Assembly (NCBI RefSeq): GCF_024606225.1
Contig: NZ_JAGRPU010000005.1
Location: forward strand, 124,001 to 188,000
Direction of reading: 5' to 3'
Length of the DNA stretch: 64,000 nt
DNA from: Endozoicomonas sp. ISHI1
Lineage (GTDB): Bacteria > Pseudomonadota > Gammaproteobacteria > Pseudomonadales > Endozoicomonadaceae
A program made the translations under genes and the position numbers. The notes beneath the pieces are model-generated. The model saw only the letters and a program-made list of their open reading frames with translations. It made no database searches and was not told where the DNA came from. How positions within the stretch are numbered: position 1 is the first letter of the stretch; each line of letters starts with the position of its first letter. Of this stretch, positions 43,163 through 52,945 are shown piece after piece.

Positions 43163-46100
43163 ATGCCGAGCATTCAAGAGCAAGTAGGTCATAATCTGAG
43201 ACTCATCGACCAGGCCACTGAGGAAGGACGGGCCTGTCGTGTCACTCTGCACAATGGCATGCCGGTTGTGGAGACGTCCCCAAAAGAGTTTCTGAAGAAA
43301 ACCCGGTGGAAATTTACACACCGCAGGAACAAAGTCGCTGAAAAAAAACTCAGGGACATGGTCATCAATGTCATTGAAGATTCTCACACCAGCCTATCCC
43401 TGCGACGACAGATTTTTGATGGTGCCAAAGACCGTCGATACACTTTTTTCTCAGACAGGGCAGTCAGAGCAATAGTAAAAAACGAAGCTCTGATGTTAAG
43501 CCCTGCTCCGATGGGAGAGCCAGTACCCTCCAAACCCTTGCCAAAAAGAAGAGTCAAGCTGCTGGACGCCATGAAATTCACCGGACCGGCCAGGCAGTTA
43601 CCCGACAATCCCGGCAGGCACCGATTTGCTGATGCCATGAAAAGCAGCGGCCCTGCCAAAATCGTTCATAAAAGACCTCGTCCGGAAATGCCTCCCATTC
43701 CCTACACCCCTCCGACCATTATTGTGACTCCACCCACTGAAGAAGACGAAACACCGGACTCATTAACAGTGAACACCCCTCCGACCATTATTGTGACTCC
43801 GCCCACTGAAGAAGCCGAAACACCGGACTCATTAACAGTGAACACCCCTCCGACCATTATTGTGACCCCACCCACTGAAGAAGCCGAAACACCGGACTCA
43901 TTAACAGTGAACACCCCTCCGACCATTATTGTGACTCCACCCAATGAAGAAGCCAAAACACCGGACTCATTAACAATTATCGACTTCGAATCAACCCCTC
44001 TGGTTGAGCCGACGTCCGATGACGCCTTGATTCCTCCACCTGCCACAGACGCAGTCCCCTACGAACCCATACCCGTGAAGTTGCCGGAAGGCCCGCCTGA
44101 TGCCCCGGTCTTCCAGATATACGGACCTCTCAGTCTGGCCTCAAAGGATCAGATTGTGCGTCCGATCATTTTTCCAAAAGCCCCCTTACAGATGCTCGAA
44201 GAGGCTCGACAAGAGCTGGAGTCAAAGCTGCCTTCGATCAACCTGGCAGACGCAGATCAGTTTCTCTGGTTGTATTACACCTGCGAGTTTCTCGAACAAA
44301 TTACAGCCGATAGCTCGGATGAATTGAAAGCGCAGCTGGAGCAGAGCTTTGCCGCTGCTGGTCTGTCTTCTCATTACAACAAACGGCAAACCGAACAAAT
44401 GTGGCAGGCTGTTCGAAAGCTGAAAATCGACATGTCGCCCGAAGCGTTCAGCGAATGCATAGATGAGATGAGTGAAATCAGCACTCCCATGCGTTTCAAA
44501 CTGACCCAACACCTGGTCAGAGACATTAATGAACTCAGTTTTCGCAAAGTGCCCCACCCTAACGGTGATCCGGCCATAAGAGTTGATGCTTTTCAGCTGG
44601 AGTTTCTTGAGCAGGTCAAAGCTACCGACGAATTAATGGAAGACCTGGGCTTTGAGATCGATGACCCCGACGAAAGCGACTATCCCCTGGAAGCCAGAGC
44701 AAATCTGGTGGATGTCAGGGAGAAGCTTGAGGACGAACTGTTAACTTACAGCACAGAACATGAGTCTTTTGCTCAGCTGGTTGACCAACTGAAAGAGGTT
44801 GACCCTATTGCAATCAGAGAGAAAGTCAGCGACGGGAAAACACCTACTCAGGAAGAGTTACAGGCCATTATCGCAGCCAAAAAGCAGAAACTGGAAGTAG
44901 CACGGCACCTCGGGAGAAAATGGGGAGACTCCCTCCTGCTGGATGGACGTAACTGGCCAGACGACGATGCCAGGCAGACGTTATCGAAACTTTATGATCT
45001 TGCCAGTCTTAACAGCCCTGTCATTGATGCCCACCTTAACCAATGGATTCTGGATAAACATCACGAAGCAGAATACCACCCACAGGTCGTCATCGATGGT
45101 TCGGACATTCACGGCCTGCTGGCGGCATTGACACAAGTTGAAGCAGGCGCTGATGTCACCCTGTTATTGAGTGTCGAGCCCCTCCATACTCCCACCGGGA
45201 CACTGCGGTTAGACCCACAATGGATGGAAGCATTACGCTTTTATCTCGGTAGTGAGTTTGACTCACTGTTTACCCGACTGCCGGCCCATGAACAGCATTC
45301 GCCTCAAAACAATTCACCTCAAAACAATGACAAAAACTCAGGACGGCTTGACCCGGACGGGTTTGGAGAAATTTCAGCAGACACCCTGCATCAGGCCCTC
45401 TGGGCTCAGGTTCTTGATATGGCAAGGCTTGATTCATCACCCCTTCAAATGGTCTCCAATACCGGGGTTGTCGATATTGAAGCGCCTGATCAGCAAGATG
45501 GAAAATACCTTGTTCATCTGGAACATCAGGACGAGCAGAACACCCACAGCAACAAAGTCCCTGTTGACCTCCTGATCAATGCCGACGCAGTGCCTAACGC
45601 TGCCAGTGCTGGCTATCTGGAAACAGAAAGCGTCGACAATGCATTCCATGAGGCTGTCAAAGGGGAGCCCTTCAAGCCACCAAAGCGCATAGCGTGTCGA
45701 TGTGAATTTTCATTACCCCAGTCGCCAACTCTGATCGAACCTCCGGCAAAGAGTCCTTTCAATGTTACGGTGATCGACCCGTCATTCAGCGACGCTCTGG
45801 TCAAACATTTGCGGGCGAGACTGGGTCATGAGGCGCCCGCACTGCCCGGAGTGAGAAAGAACGTTCTGGCCGGTATCCGGCTCAATCTGATCGAAAGGAA
45901 GGGGAAGGAAGGTTTTGAGAACAACCGTCAGTACTTACTTTCAGAGGAATTGGAAAAGCTCCACCTCGCAATAAAAAATAAACCGTTGCCGTTGAAAACG
46001 GTTCACACCGAAAGCCGACAATCCATCCAGATTGATATGGAGCTCCCCCGACCACTGTGCCAATTTCTTCAGGCGGCAGAGGCTTCCCTTCAATATCTGG

Positions 46101-46525
46101 CCACTCCTGAAGAGTCAGGAGCAATACGTCGGGAGATTCTGGCGGCCTGGTTTGAAACGGTAGCGGAGCGGATGGAACTGCCCAAACGGGGCATCCGGCC
46201 GGAGCACTTGAGACAAGAGTCCCTGTCTACTTTTTCACCGGTAAAGACGGTTCTATCTCCCGCCGTTGAAACCCTTGAGTCTGATAACAGCATTCTCACT
46301 CTCACGGCTATTGGCGCCGCAGCCATCAAAAAGCCATTATATCCCGAAGCTGGCCAGACCTCGGCCAGAGAACATGTCTTCCACTGTCAGGCGCTCACTG
46401 AAAAACTCTCGGAGCACCACACCCCTGAGGGTCATCTGAAGGACCCTGAAAACCTGCTGGAAGACACAGAAGATATGGAACAAGAGTACGGTTTTCTGCA
46501 AAATTTTGTCCTGAAAGACGATTAA
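43163..46525 (+). CDS. 1120-residue unknown protein with Pro repeats and a degenerate Rossmann-like segment
   Basis: I know no family for the whole protein. Residues 1-120 are basic and helical. Residues 180-272 are four 23-residue repeats (TPPTIIVTPPTEE, then TPDSLTVN). From about 330 come helical segments. VVIDGSDIHGLLAALTQVEAGADVTLL at 642 has the beta-alpha-beta outline of an FAD/NAD Rossmann start, but the GxGxxG glycines are partly lost (GSDIHG). VDLLINADAVPN further on resembles the second nucleotide motif of flavin monooxygenases. The C-terminal 300 residues are unrecognised. No signal peptide. AGGGA precedes the ATG. Size and composition suggest an effector-like protein; that is inference. 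Confidence 0.6.
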   Translation: MPSIQEQVGHNLRLIDQATEEGRACRVTLHNGMPVVETSPKEFLKKTRWKFTHRRNKVAEKKLRDMVINVIEDSHTSLSLRRQIFDGAKDRRYTFFSDRAVRAIVKNEALMLSPAPMGEPVPSKPLPKRRVKLLDAMKFTGPARQLPDNPGRHRFADAMKSSGPAKIVHKRPRPEMPPIPYTPPTIIVTPPTEEDETPDSLTVNTPPTIIVTPPTEEAETPDSLTVNTPPTIIVTPPTEEAETPDSLTVNTPPTIIVTPPNEEAKTPDSLTIIDFESTPLVEPTSDDALIPPPATDAVPYEPIPVKLPEGPPDAPVFQIYGPLSLASKDQIVRPIIFPKAPLQMLEEARQELESKLPSINLADADQFLWLYYTCEFLEQITADSSDELKAQLEQSFAAAGLSSHYNKRQTEQMWQAVRKLKIDMSPEAFSECIDEMSEISTPMRFKLTQHLVRDINELSFRKVPHPNGDPAIRVDAFQLEFLEQVKATDELMEDLGFEIDDPDESDYPLEARANLVDVREKLEDELLTYSTEHESFAQLVDQLKEVDPIAIREKVSDGKTPTQEELQAIIAAKKQKLEVARHLGRKWGDSLLLDGRNWPDDDARQTLSKLYDLASLNSPVIDAHLNQWILDKHHEAEYHPQVVIDGSDIHGLLAALTQVEAGADVTLLLSVEPLHTPTGTLRLDPQWMEALRFYLGSEFDSLFTRLPAHEQHSPQNNSPQNNDKNSGRLDPDGFGEISADTLHQALWAQVLDMARLDSSPLQMVSNTGVVDIEAPDQQDGKYLVHLEHQDEQNTHSNKVPVDLLINADAVPNAASAGYLETESVDNAFHEAVKGEPFKPPKRIACRCEFSLPQSPTLIEPPAKSPFNVTVIDPSFSDALVKHLRARLGHEAPALPGVRKNVLAGIRLNLIERKGKEGFENNRQYLLSEELEKLHLAIKNKPLPLKTVHTESRQSIQIDMELPRPLCQFLQAAEASLQYLATPEESGAIRREILAAWFETVAERMELPKRGIRPEHLRQESLSTFSPVKTVLSPAVETLESDNSILTLTAIGAAAIKKPLYPEAGQTSAREHVFHCQALTEKLSEHHTPEGHLKDPENLLEDTEDMEQEYGFLQNFVLKDD
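43706..43981 (+). repeat. 69-bp in-frame tandem repeat
   Basis: Four units of 69 bp coding for a Pro/Thr/Glu-rich 23-residue repeat. Units 2 and 3 are almost identical, the fourth diverged at its end (NEEAK, then LTIID). Confidence 0.88.
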
Positions 46526-46606
46526 TCCTGCAAGAACCTCATCCTTTATTAGACTTTAGGGTTCCTCTCCTTCGAACACTAATAATTGAATGAGGTTGTA
46601 TTAATT

Positions 46607-48097
46607 ATGTCCAGTCATCTGGAAAACCCGACTGCACTCAGGCAATGGACCGCAAGACTGGCTGTTCCCCTGTCGTTCTGCGCACTCCTGCTGGTGATCT
46701 CTCTGCCTCTGGAGGGCCTGACCGCTTATGGCCAGATCATGCTGGGCATTCTGGTCATGGCGGTCATCCTCTGGGTAACTGAAGCCCTGGCTTACCCCAT
46801 CAGTGCCCTGCTCATTGCGGCACTGGTTACTCTATTGACAGGTGTTGTCCCCAGCAGTGAAACCGGTACCATTCTGGGTACCAGTAAAGCACTGGGGCTG
46901 GCCATGAAAGGCTTTTCATCGCCCAGCATCATCGTTATAGCCGGTGCCCTGATCATGGCCGCCGCTATGCAGTCCACTGAGCTGGATAAACGTATAGCTC
47001 TGGCAATTCTGTCGCGCATTCGCCCCAGTCACGGCGCCATCATTGCCGGCTGCCTCCTGGTCGGCGTGGTATTCTCCTTTATGATACCTTCACCCACGGG
47101 GCGTACTGCTGTTCAGGTTCCCATTCTGGCAGGAGTGATCGCCACACTGGGTCTGGACCCTAAAAGCCGTCTGGCGGCGGTACTGATCATGGGGGCCGCC
47201 CAGGTCAGTACCATATGGAATGTCGGCGTCATGACGGCGACCGGCCACAATGTGGCAGGCCTTGAGTTGATGCATGAACACAGTGGCTTCACCATGACCT
47301 GGATTCAATGGCTGATCCATGCCGGCCCCTGGTCAGCCCTGATGACCGTCATCCTGTATTTCATTTTGAAAGCTGAGGTAAAAGGGCACTCGCTGAAAGA
47401 TGACATCAGCCGTTGCCTGCACACCTCTTCCGAACCCTGGTCTTTCCAACAGAAGAAACTGGCTCTGTTTACCGTTCTGCTGATCAGCCTGTGGGTGACA
47501 GAAGGTACGCTTCACCACATTACCGTTCCAGCCACCATGTTGTTGATGTCCGTTTGTCTGCTGTTGCCCGGAACAGGCGTCTTTGAGAGCTGGAAAGATA
47601 TTGAGAAGCGCATTCCCTGGGGCGTCATCGTCATGTTTGGCGTCAGCATTAGTCTGGGTCAACAATTGGTCAGTACAGGCGCCGCTGCCTGGCTGGCAGA
47701 ACGCTGTTTCTCATCCATGGAAATCCACACCATGACGTTGGCCCTGCTGGTGTTTGCGATGACGTTGTTTACGGTGGTCATGCATTTGGGGTTTGCTTCG
47801 GCAATGAGCCTGACCGTGGCATTACTGCCAGTGTTCCTGGCTTTCACCGACACCCTGCCAGACACTATGATGCATAACGCCATGGGGCTGGTGCTTCTGC
47901 AACTCTTTGCCGTAAGCTTTGGTATGATCCTGCCGGTGAATTCCCCCCAAAACATGGTGGCCTATTCTACAGGCACCTTCCAGGCGAAAACATTTGCACG
48001 GATCGGCTTGCTGCTGACTCTGGCCTGTCTGCTGACCTTTGTACTCTTCTCCATGACCTGGTGGCAGTGGACCGGACTCTTGTCTCCGGCCCAGTAA
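46607..48097 (+). CDS. DASS/SLC13-type anion permease
   Basis: A permease of 496 residues with about 12 membrane segments. ILWVTEALAYPISALLIAALV, then SPSIIVIAGALIMAAAM, then FMIPSPTGRTAVQVPIL and VNSPQNMVAYSTG cover the family substrate motifs (the S-P/N-T clamps read SPTGRT and NSPQNM). DASS carriers bring in di- or tricarboxylates or sulfate with sodium. The start ATG at 46607 lies after GAGGTTG; a TTG start at 46586 is possible. The substrate is not determined. Confidence 0.82.
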   Translation: MSSHLENPTALRQWTARLAVPLSFCALLLVISLPLEGLTAYGQIMLGILVMAVILWVTEALAYPISALLIAALVTLLTGVVPSSETGTILGTSKALGLAMKGFSSPSIIVIAGALIMAAAMQSTELDKRIALAILSRIRPSHGAIIAGCLLVGVVFSFMIPSPTGRTAVQVPILAGVIATLGLDPKSRLAAVLIMGAAQVSTIWNVGVMTATGHNVAGLELMHEHSGFTMTWIQWLIHAGPWSALMTVILYFILKAEVKGHSLKDDISRCLHTSSEPWSFQQKKLALFTVLLISLWVTEGTLHHITVPATMLLMSVCLLLPGTGVFESWKDIEKRIPWGVIVMFGVSISLGQQLVSTGAAAWLAERCFSSMEIHTMTLALLVFAMTLFTVVMHLGFASAMSLTVALLPVFLAFTDTLPDTMMHNAMGLVLLQLFAVSFGMILPVNSPQNMVAYSTGTFQAKTFARIGLLLTLACLLTFVLFSMTWWQWTGLLSPAQ

Positions 48098-48182
48098 ATA
48101 AACCAGAGTGTGAAGTCGCCTGTTTCTTTACCTGAAGATTTGCGGTAGGTTTCACACTCTCATACCACCCGATTTCCAGCCT

Positions 48183-48641
48183 ATGTCCATCCCTGCTCAA
48201 GAACCTTTCTGGCGCACCAAAAGCCTGGAGGCCATGACCCGTAATGAATGGGAGTCTCTTTGTGATGGCTGCGGGCGTTGCTGTCTGAACAAACTCATTG
48301 ACGACAACACCCAGGAGATTTATACCGTGGCCATCTCCTGCAAATTACTGGATCTGCCAACGGGGCGTTGTCAAAACTACAAACATCGCCGCAAGTTTGT
48401 GCCCGACTGTATTATGCTCACCCCCAAGACCATGCACGAACACCTCCCATGGCTGCCCGACAGCTGTGCATACCGGTTATTGCATGAGGGCTATGATCTT
48501 CCGGAATGGCACCCTCTGGTCACGGGTGATCCGGATTCAGTGCACAAAGCAGGTTTTTCGGTCAAAGCAAAACCGATCGTATCCGAAGAAGAGGTGCCAG
48601 ACCCCTCAGACTGGTTTGATTACATTATTTGTAAAGGATGA
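48183..48641 (+). CDS. YcgN family cysteine-cluster protein
   Basis: A 152-residue protein of the YcgN/UPF0260 family. WESLCDGCGRCCLNKL, then CKLLD, CQNYKHRRKFVPDCIMLTP and LPDSCAYRLLHEGYDLPEWHPL hold the eight-cysteine pattern expected to bind metal, possibly an iron-sulfur or zinc centre. The biochemical role is unknown. Complete, ending eight bases before the convergent crotonase gene. Confidence 0.9.
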   Translation: MSIPAQEPFWRTKSLEAMTRNEWESLCDGCGRCCLNKLIDDNTQEIYTVAISCKLLDLPTGRCQNYKHRRKFVPDCIMLTPKTMHEHLPWLPDSCAYRLLHEGYDLPEWHPLVTGDPDSVHKAGFSVKAKPIVSEEEVPDPSDWFDYIICKG

Positions 48642-48648
48642 CTGACCA

Positions 48649-49404
48649 TCAGGCTTTCCCCATAAAGGTGCCCATAATGTCCCGGGCTTCATCCGACTTA
48701 AGTCGTTCGGCAAAAAGAGTGCCTTCATCGGTCAGTCTTTTTTCCACATCACTGCGGTATGACTGCTTAAGCAGCTGTTTTGTGTACTTCAATGCTTCTT
48801 TCGGCTTGGTGGCCAACTCTTCCGCCTTGGCCAGAGCATGTTCAAAAATATGGTCAGTATCCACCGCTTCGTTAGCAATTCCATAATCCCGGGCTGTTTC
48901 TGCATCAAAAAAATCCCCCAGCATCAACAGTTCTGCAGCACGCTGATGACCCATCACCTGGGGTAGCAAAAGACTGGAGGCAGCCTCTGGCACCAGGGCC
49001 AGATTCACAAACGGCAATCTCAGCTTGGCGTTTTTAGCAATGTAAACCAGATCACTGTGTAACAACATGGTGACACCAACACCGACAGCGACACCGCTGA
49101 CCGCTGCCACCAGAGGCTTTTCCAAAGCAACCAGCTGACGAAGGAAAGTCATTACCGGGGAATCAAGACCCACACCTTCTTTCAGAAAGTCACCCAGGTC
49201 GTTGCCTGCTGTGAAGGCATCCGTATATCCCTGAATCAGGACGACACGAACAGCATCATTGTTATCTGCATCGGCCAGCGCCCTCGCCATATCGGCATAC
49301 ATGACACTGGTCAGAGCATTCTTTTTGTCCGGTCTGTTCATGGTCACAACCAGAACCGGACCCTTTTGCTCAAGCACTACATTATTTTCAGACAAATTCA
49401 CCAC
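48649..49404 (-). CDS. enoyl-CoA hydratase/isomerase family protein
   Basis: A 251-residue crotonase-fold enzyme. NRPDKKNALTSVMYADM, TAGNDLGDFL and AAVSGVAVGVGVTMLLHSDLVYIAKNAKL form the CoA-binding and oxyanion-hole regions. The catalytic position reads LALVPEAASSLLLP, with Glu in PEA as in isomerases and hydratases. C-terminal IMGTFMGKA. It is probably a delta-isomerase or hydratase for fatty acids. Start codon GTG (49404 or 49401). Confidence 0.83.
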   Translation of the reverse strand: MVNLSENNVVLEQKGPVLVVTMNRPDKKNALTSVMYADMARALADADNNDAVRVVLIQGYTDAFTAGNDLGDFLKEGVGLDSPVMTFLRQLVALEKPLVAAVSGVAVGVGVTMLLHSDLVYIAKNAKLRLPFVNLALVPEAASSLLLPQVMGHQRAAELLMLGDFFDAETARDYGIANEAVDTDHIFEHALAKAEELATKPKEALKYTKQLLKQSYRSDVEKRLTDEGTLFAERLKSDEARDIMGTFMGKA

Positions 49405-49510
49405 CTTTGAGAGTTGTTTTCTTATTTTACTGAGCCCGCTGGCTCAATTGTGCGTCAGACAATAGCAGCCATCGGCCAGTGAAACTATAGACTAACTCCA
49501 TAACCCAACC

Positions 49511-50407
49511 TCAATAGTGATAGGGAAAGCGAGAAAAGTCCTTGGGTCTCTTATCCAGGAATGCATCACGACCTTCTCTGGCTTCTTCCGTGCCATAGGC
49601 CAGCCGAGTCGCTTCACCAGCAAACAGCTGCTGGCCAACCATACCATCATCAGTCATGTTCAAGCCAAACTTCATCATACGGACGGCTGTGGGGGATTTC
49701 TCGCCAATTATCCCGGCCCATTCCAGCGCCAATGCTTCCAGCTTTGCGTGAGGCACCACTTTATTGACCATGCCCATTTCAAAGGCTTCCTGAGCGGAGT
49801 AATCCAGTCCCAGAAAGAAGATTTCACGGGCCCGCTTTTGTCCAACCATCTTGGCCAGATAAGCTGAGCCATAACCCGAATCAAAGCTGGCCACATCCAG
49901 ATCGGTTTGTTTGAAAACAGCGTGCTCTGCAGAAGCCAGTGTCAGGTCGCAGACAACATGCAGGCTATGTCCACCTCCTGCAGCCCAGCCGGGCACAACC
50001 GCCATCACTACCTTGGGCATAAACCGGATCAGTCGCTGAACCTCGAGAATATGCAAACGTCCCAGACGAGCCGGATCGACCTCATCCCGGGGCAAGCCCT
50101 CATACTTGTAACCGTCTTTGCCACGAATACGCTGGTCTCCTCCGGAACAGAAAGCCCAACCCCGATCTTTCGGTGACGGGCCGTTGCCTGTCAGAATCAC
50201 AACGCCTATATCGCTGGAGATTCTCGCATGCTCAAGCGCCCGGAACAGCTCATCCACCGTTTTGGGCCGAAAAGCATTACGACACTCGGGTCGGTTAAAG
50301 GCAATTCTCACGGTTCCCTGATGTCTGGCCCGGTGATAAGTGATGTCTTCGAATTCAAACCCATCTACTTCCTGCCAATGTTCCGGATTGAAGATTTCAG
50401 AAACCAT
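49511..50407 (-). CDS. menB: 1,4-dihydroxy-2-naphthoyl-CoA synthase-like (MenB)
   Basis: A crotonase of 298 residues. The MenB-specific features are FCSGGDQRIRGKDGY, QRLIRFMPKVVMAVVPGWAAGGGHSLHVVCDLTLAS, DVASFDSGYGSAYLAKMVGQKRAREIFFLG and the C-terminal KRPKDFSRFPYHY. It would cyclise O-succinylbenzoyl-CoA in menaquinone synthesis. The ATG at 50407 has GGGAGG upstream. No other men gene is present here, so the pathway may be encoded elsewhere, or the enzyme may act on a related substrate. Confidence 0.83.
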   Translation of the reverse strand: MVSEIFNPEHWQEVDGFEFEDITYHRARHQGTVRIAFNRPECRNAFRPKTVDELFRALEHARISSDIGVVILTGNGPSPKDRGWAFCSGGDQRIRGKDGYKYEGLPRDEVDPARLGRLHILEVQRLIRFMPKVVMAVVPGWAAGGGHSLHVVCDLTLASAEHAVFKQTDLDVASFDSGYGSAYLAKMVGQKRAREIFFLGLDYSAQEAFEMGMVNKVVPHAKLEALALEWAGIIGEKSPTAVRMMKFGLNMTDDGMVGQQLFAGEATRLAYGTEEAREGRDAFLDKRPKDFSRFPYHY

Positions 50408-50722
50408 AAGACCTCCCGAGGCACGTATGCCATAGCAACAAAAGATTTTAGCGAACAATTGTCGCACAACGGCCAAACAGCGCCAGTACCTGATTCACAT
50501 AACAACTATTATACAGAAGCCCGCCGGACAGACTGAATCATAGCCCTGTCGACGGGTTATGAAAAACCTTCACCATGAGTTGTTTTTTGTAAATCAAAGC
50601 AATATCCAAGAGAGCTTTATATAAAAATCAGATATGATCTGCGAATATCTTACAACACATAAAAACCTGACCCACCTAAGAGCCTCAGGGTATACAGGAA
50701 TAATACTCACGGAGTTATAACA
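50408..50722. other. intergenic region between divergent genes
   Basis: No gene is supported in 315 bases. It holds AT-rich DNA with a TATGAT (50633-50638) as a possible plus-strand -10 box about 85 bp before the SCP2 gene. Confidence 0.4.
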
Positions 50723-51040
50723 ATGGCCACGGTGCAAGAAATCTTTGATGAGATGCCCAGACGTTTTGTTGCCGATGCAGCAGTAGGGCAACAACTGATT
50801 TTTCAGTTTGATATCACGGACGGAGATACCTATCACGTCGCCATTGATAACGGCACTTGTCGTGTGGTCAAGGGTACCAGTGATGACTCCAATGTCACCT
50901 TAATCACCGACAGTGAATCTTTTGTCGGTATCATGACCGGTGAACTGGACGGCATGCAGGCCTTCATGGCTGGCAAGGTTCGCACTGAAGGCAATATGAT
51001 GCTGGCGACCAAACTCAACGACTTTTTTCGCAGCGAATGA
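50723..51040 (+). CDS. SCP2 sterol-binding domain protein
   Basis: A 105-residue single-domain SCP2 protein: FVADAAVGQQLIFQFDITDGDTYHVAID, then DSNVTLITDSESFVGIMTGELDGMQAFMAGKVRTEGNMMLATKL. The domain has a hydrophobic tunnel for lipids or acyl-CoA. In bacteria its ligand is rarely known. GGAG precedes the ATG. It is near crotonases, which may hint at lipid handling. Confidence 0.87.
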   Translation: MATVQEIFDEMPRRFVADAAVGQQLIFQFDITDGDTYHVAIDNGTCRVVKGTSDDSNVTLITDSESFVGIMTGELDGMQAFMAGKVRTEGNMMLATKLNDFFRSE

Positions 51041-51188
51041 CCTTTTCCTGAGTTGACGACCTCCCGGACCTGTTGAATATCAGCAGGTCTTCGTCTCTCT
51101 ATCGGCCCTACTGTTTGATTGGTATCATAGTACCCAATTTGACGTAAAAACCTATTTTCAATTCCCTTCCAAGCACGAGTGCAGTTTT

Positions 51189-51710
51189 ATGAGTGATCAG
51201 TCTCTGGTTTCGGACTTTAAACAGGCCATGCAGGAACTGGCAGCGTCCGTCAACGTCATTACTTCTCAACATGACGGATCAAGAAACGGTCTTACCGCCA
51301 CAGCCGTATGCTCTTTGTCCATGGAACCCGTTTCCATGCTGGTTTGCATCCATAAAGACGTACAGGCACTGGCAGAAATCAGAGCCAGCGGTTACTTCTG
51401 TATCAATGTCCTGAGCACAGACCAGCAGAGTGTGTCTGATGTTTTTGCCGGCAGCACCGGTGCCAGAGGCGAGCAACGATTTCTGGAAGCAGGTAACTGG
51501 ACAAGCTCTCAATCCGGAGCACCTATGCTGGACGACGCTTTGGCCAGTGTCGTCTGCGAACTGGAGGAAATCAACACATCAGGCACACACTCTATCTGTA
51601 TTGGCCATGTTCGCGAGGTTCGCCTGAACCGCGGCTCATCGCCTCTGATTTATGCCCGGCAACAATACGGCACTCTCACCGAGCTGCCTGAAACAGAAAA
51701 AGCCGCCTGA
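51189..51710 (+). CDS. flavin reductase family protein (HpaC-like)
   Basis: 173 residues of the flavin reductase/DIM6 family: FKQAMQELAASVNVITSQHDGSRNGLTATAVCSLSMEPVSMLVCI binds flavin. GYFCINVLSTDQQSVSDVFAG and the C-terminal PLIYARQQYGTL are typical. It reduces FMN or FAD with NAD(P)H for a partner oxygenase. No oxygenase is adjacent, so the partner is unknown. Confidence 0.87.
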   Translation: MSDQSLVSDFKQAMQELAASVNVITSQHDGSRNGLTATAVCSLSMEPVSMLVCIHKDVQALAEIRASGYFCINVLSTDQQSVSDVFAGSTGARGEQRFLEAGNWTSSQSGAPMLDDALASVVCELEEINTSGTHSICIGHVREVRLNRGSSPLIYARQQYGTLTELPETEKAA

Positions 51711-51834
51711 ATATGATAGATTCCGGAACACAGATTAACTGACCTGTGCTTCGGAACTCATCGTACGATTCTTCCGATCACAGTGAAGTTTATCTTCCAC
51801 TATCAACGCCCACCCACAAAATCACAAAAAGCCT

Positions 51835-52401
51835 ATGAGCCGTATTCAACAGACTCTGGCAGCGATAGACAAGCTGCATGAACAAGACCCTGAAACCATC
51901 GAAGGCAAAGCCAAAGAACTGATCTATGCAGAGAATATGTCCGCATGGCTCGATAAGTTATGTCCGGATGCCTCCGAAGAACTGCAGATTGCCGTTCGCA
52001 GCCAGCATCTTTGCCGTTGGGAAATTCCACGTTCAGAATTCCCGATGGATCGGCCTGGCTACCTTAAATGGCGGACAGAACTGGGCAAACTGCACGCCCG
52101 AAAAGCAGTCAAGGTCATGCAGGAAAATGGTTACAGTCAAGAGAGCTGCCAGCAGACCGAAAGTATCATTCGCAAACTGGGCATCAAGCGCAATGCTGAA
52201 GCCCAGACACTGGAAGACTGTGCCTGTCTGGTGTTTATCGAAACCGATTTCCTGAACTTTGCCAGACAGCATCCGGAAGATAAAGTGCTTCGAATCGTCC
52301 AGAAGACCTGGGCCAAAATGTCAGAACAGGCCCACCAGCAGGCGCTGGCAATGGATCTGCCTGCCGAAGCACTGAGCCTGATCCAGAAAGCACTGACTTA
52401 A
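51835..52401 (+). CDS. DUF4202 family protein
   Basis: A 188-residue DUF4202 protein: IDKLHEQDPETIEGKAKELIYAENMSAWLDKL, then AVRSQHLCRWEIPRSEFPMDRPGYLKWRTELGKLHA, then ETDFLNFARQHPEDKVLRIVQKTW. His residues in RSQHLCRW and GKLHA look like those of HD-type metal hydrolases, which is a suggestion only. No known role. The ScsD-like gene follows after 19 bp, probably in the same transcript. Confidence 0.8.
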   Translation: MSRIQQTLAAIDKLHEQDPETIEGKAKELIYAENMSAWLDKLCPDASEELQIAVRSQHLCRWEIPRSEFPMDRPGYLKWRTELGKLHARKAVKVMQENGYSQESCQQTESIIRKLGIKRNAEAQTLEDCACLVFIETDFLNFARQHPEDKVLRIVQKTWAKMSEQAHQQALAMDLPAEALSLIQKALT

Positions 52402-52420
52402 CACAAAACACAGGATTTCA

Positions 52421-52921
52421 ATGAGCATACGTCTTGGCAAATTCATTCGGGAAGCTATCTTCACCCTGCTAATCGCGGCTATAGTCATGACGGCATACAA
52501 CGTCTATCTGCAAAGAGACATGCCTTCGGGGGCGGCTCCGGAACTGCGCGCAATGCCTGTTAACGGAGCAGAAATCGACCTCTATAAACTGTCTGAAGAG
52601 AAACCGGTCCTGCTTTATTTCTGGGCCAGCTGGTGCCGGGTCTGTCACTGGGTCAGCCCTGCGGTCAGTGATTTATCAGAAGATCATCAGGTCGTTACCG
52701 TGGCCATGGTCTCAGGCGACAATGAGAGAGTGGCCCGATACCTCAATGCCAAAGATTTACACTTTCCCGTCATTAATGACCCTCAGGGCTCTACCAGCAG
52801 AGCCTGGAACGTCAGCGTGACGCCTGCCATTTTCATCATCAGAAAAGGTGAAATAAAGTCCATCACAACGGGCTTCACCACCAAGGCCGGAATGCTGGCA
52901 AGATTGTGGATAAATCGATAG
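52421..52921 (+). CDS. membrane-anchored thioredoxin-like protein (ScsD-type)
   Basis: 166 residues: an N-terminal membrane anchor (residues 12-28), then a periplasmic thioredoxin fold with active site WCRVC in FWASWCRVCHW and a cis-Pro in VSVTPAIFII. It fits ScsD/TlpA-like disulfide reductases, which act on periplasmic thiols. The Scs partner proteins are not nearby. It follows the DUF4202 gene closely. Confidence 0.82.
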   Translation: MSIRLGKFIREAIFTLLIAAIVMTAYNVYLQRDMPSGAAPELRAMPVNGAEIDLYKLSEEKPVLLYFWASWCRVCHWVSPAVSDLSEDHQVVTVAMVSGDNERVARYLNAKDLHFPVINDPQGSTSRAWNVSVTPAIFIIRKGEIKSITTGFTTKAGMLARLWINR

Positions 52922-52945
52922 GCTATCTGGTCGTTTAGTAATTAT

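Noticed and set aside
43702-44046. Minus-strand frame of Gly/Val-rich repeats
   Set aside because: Antisense of the Pro-rich 69-bp repeats.
51072-51094. Terminator between the SCP2 and flavin reductase genes
   Set aside because: GACCTG and CAGGTC arms exist but are short, with a long loop and no U-tract.
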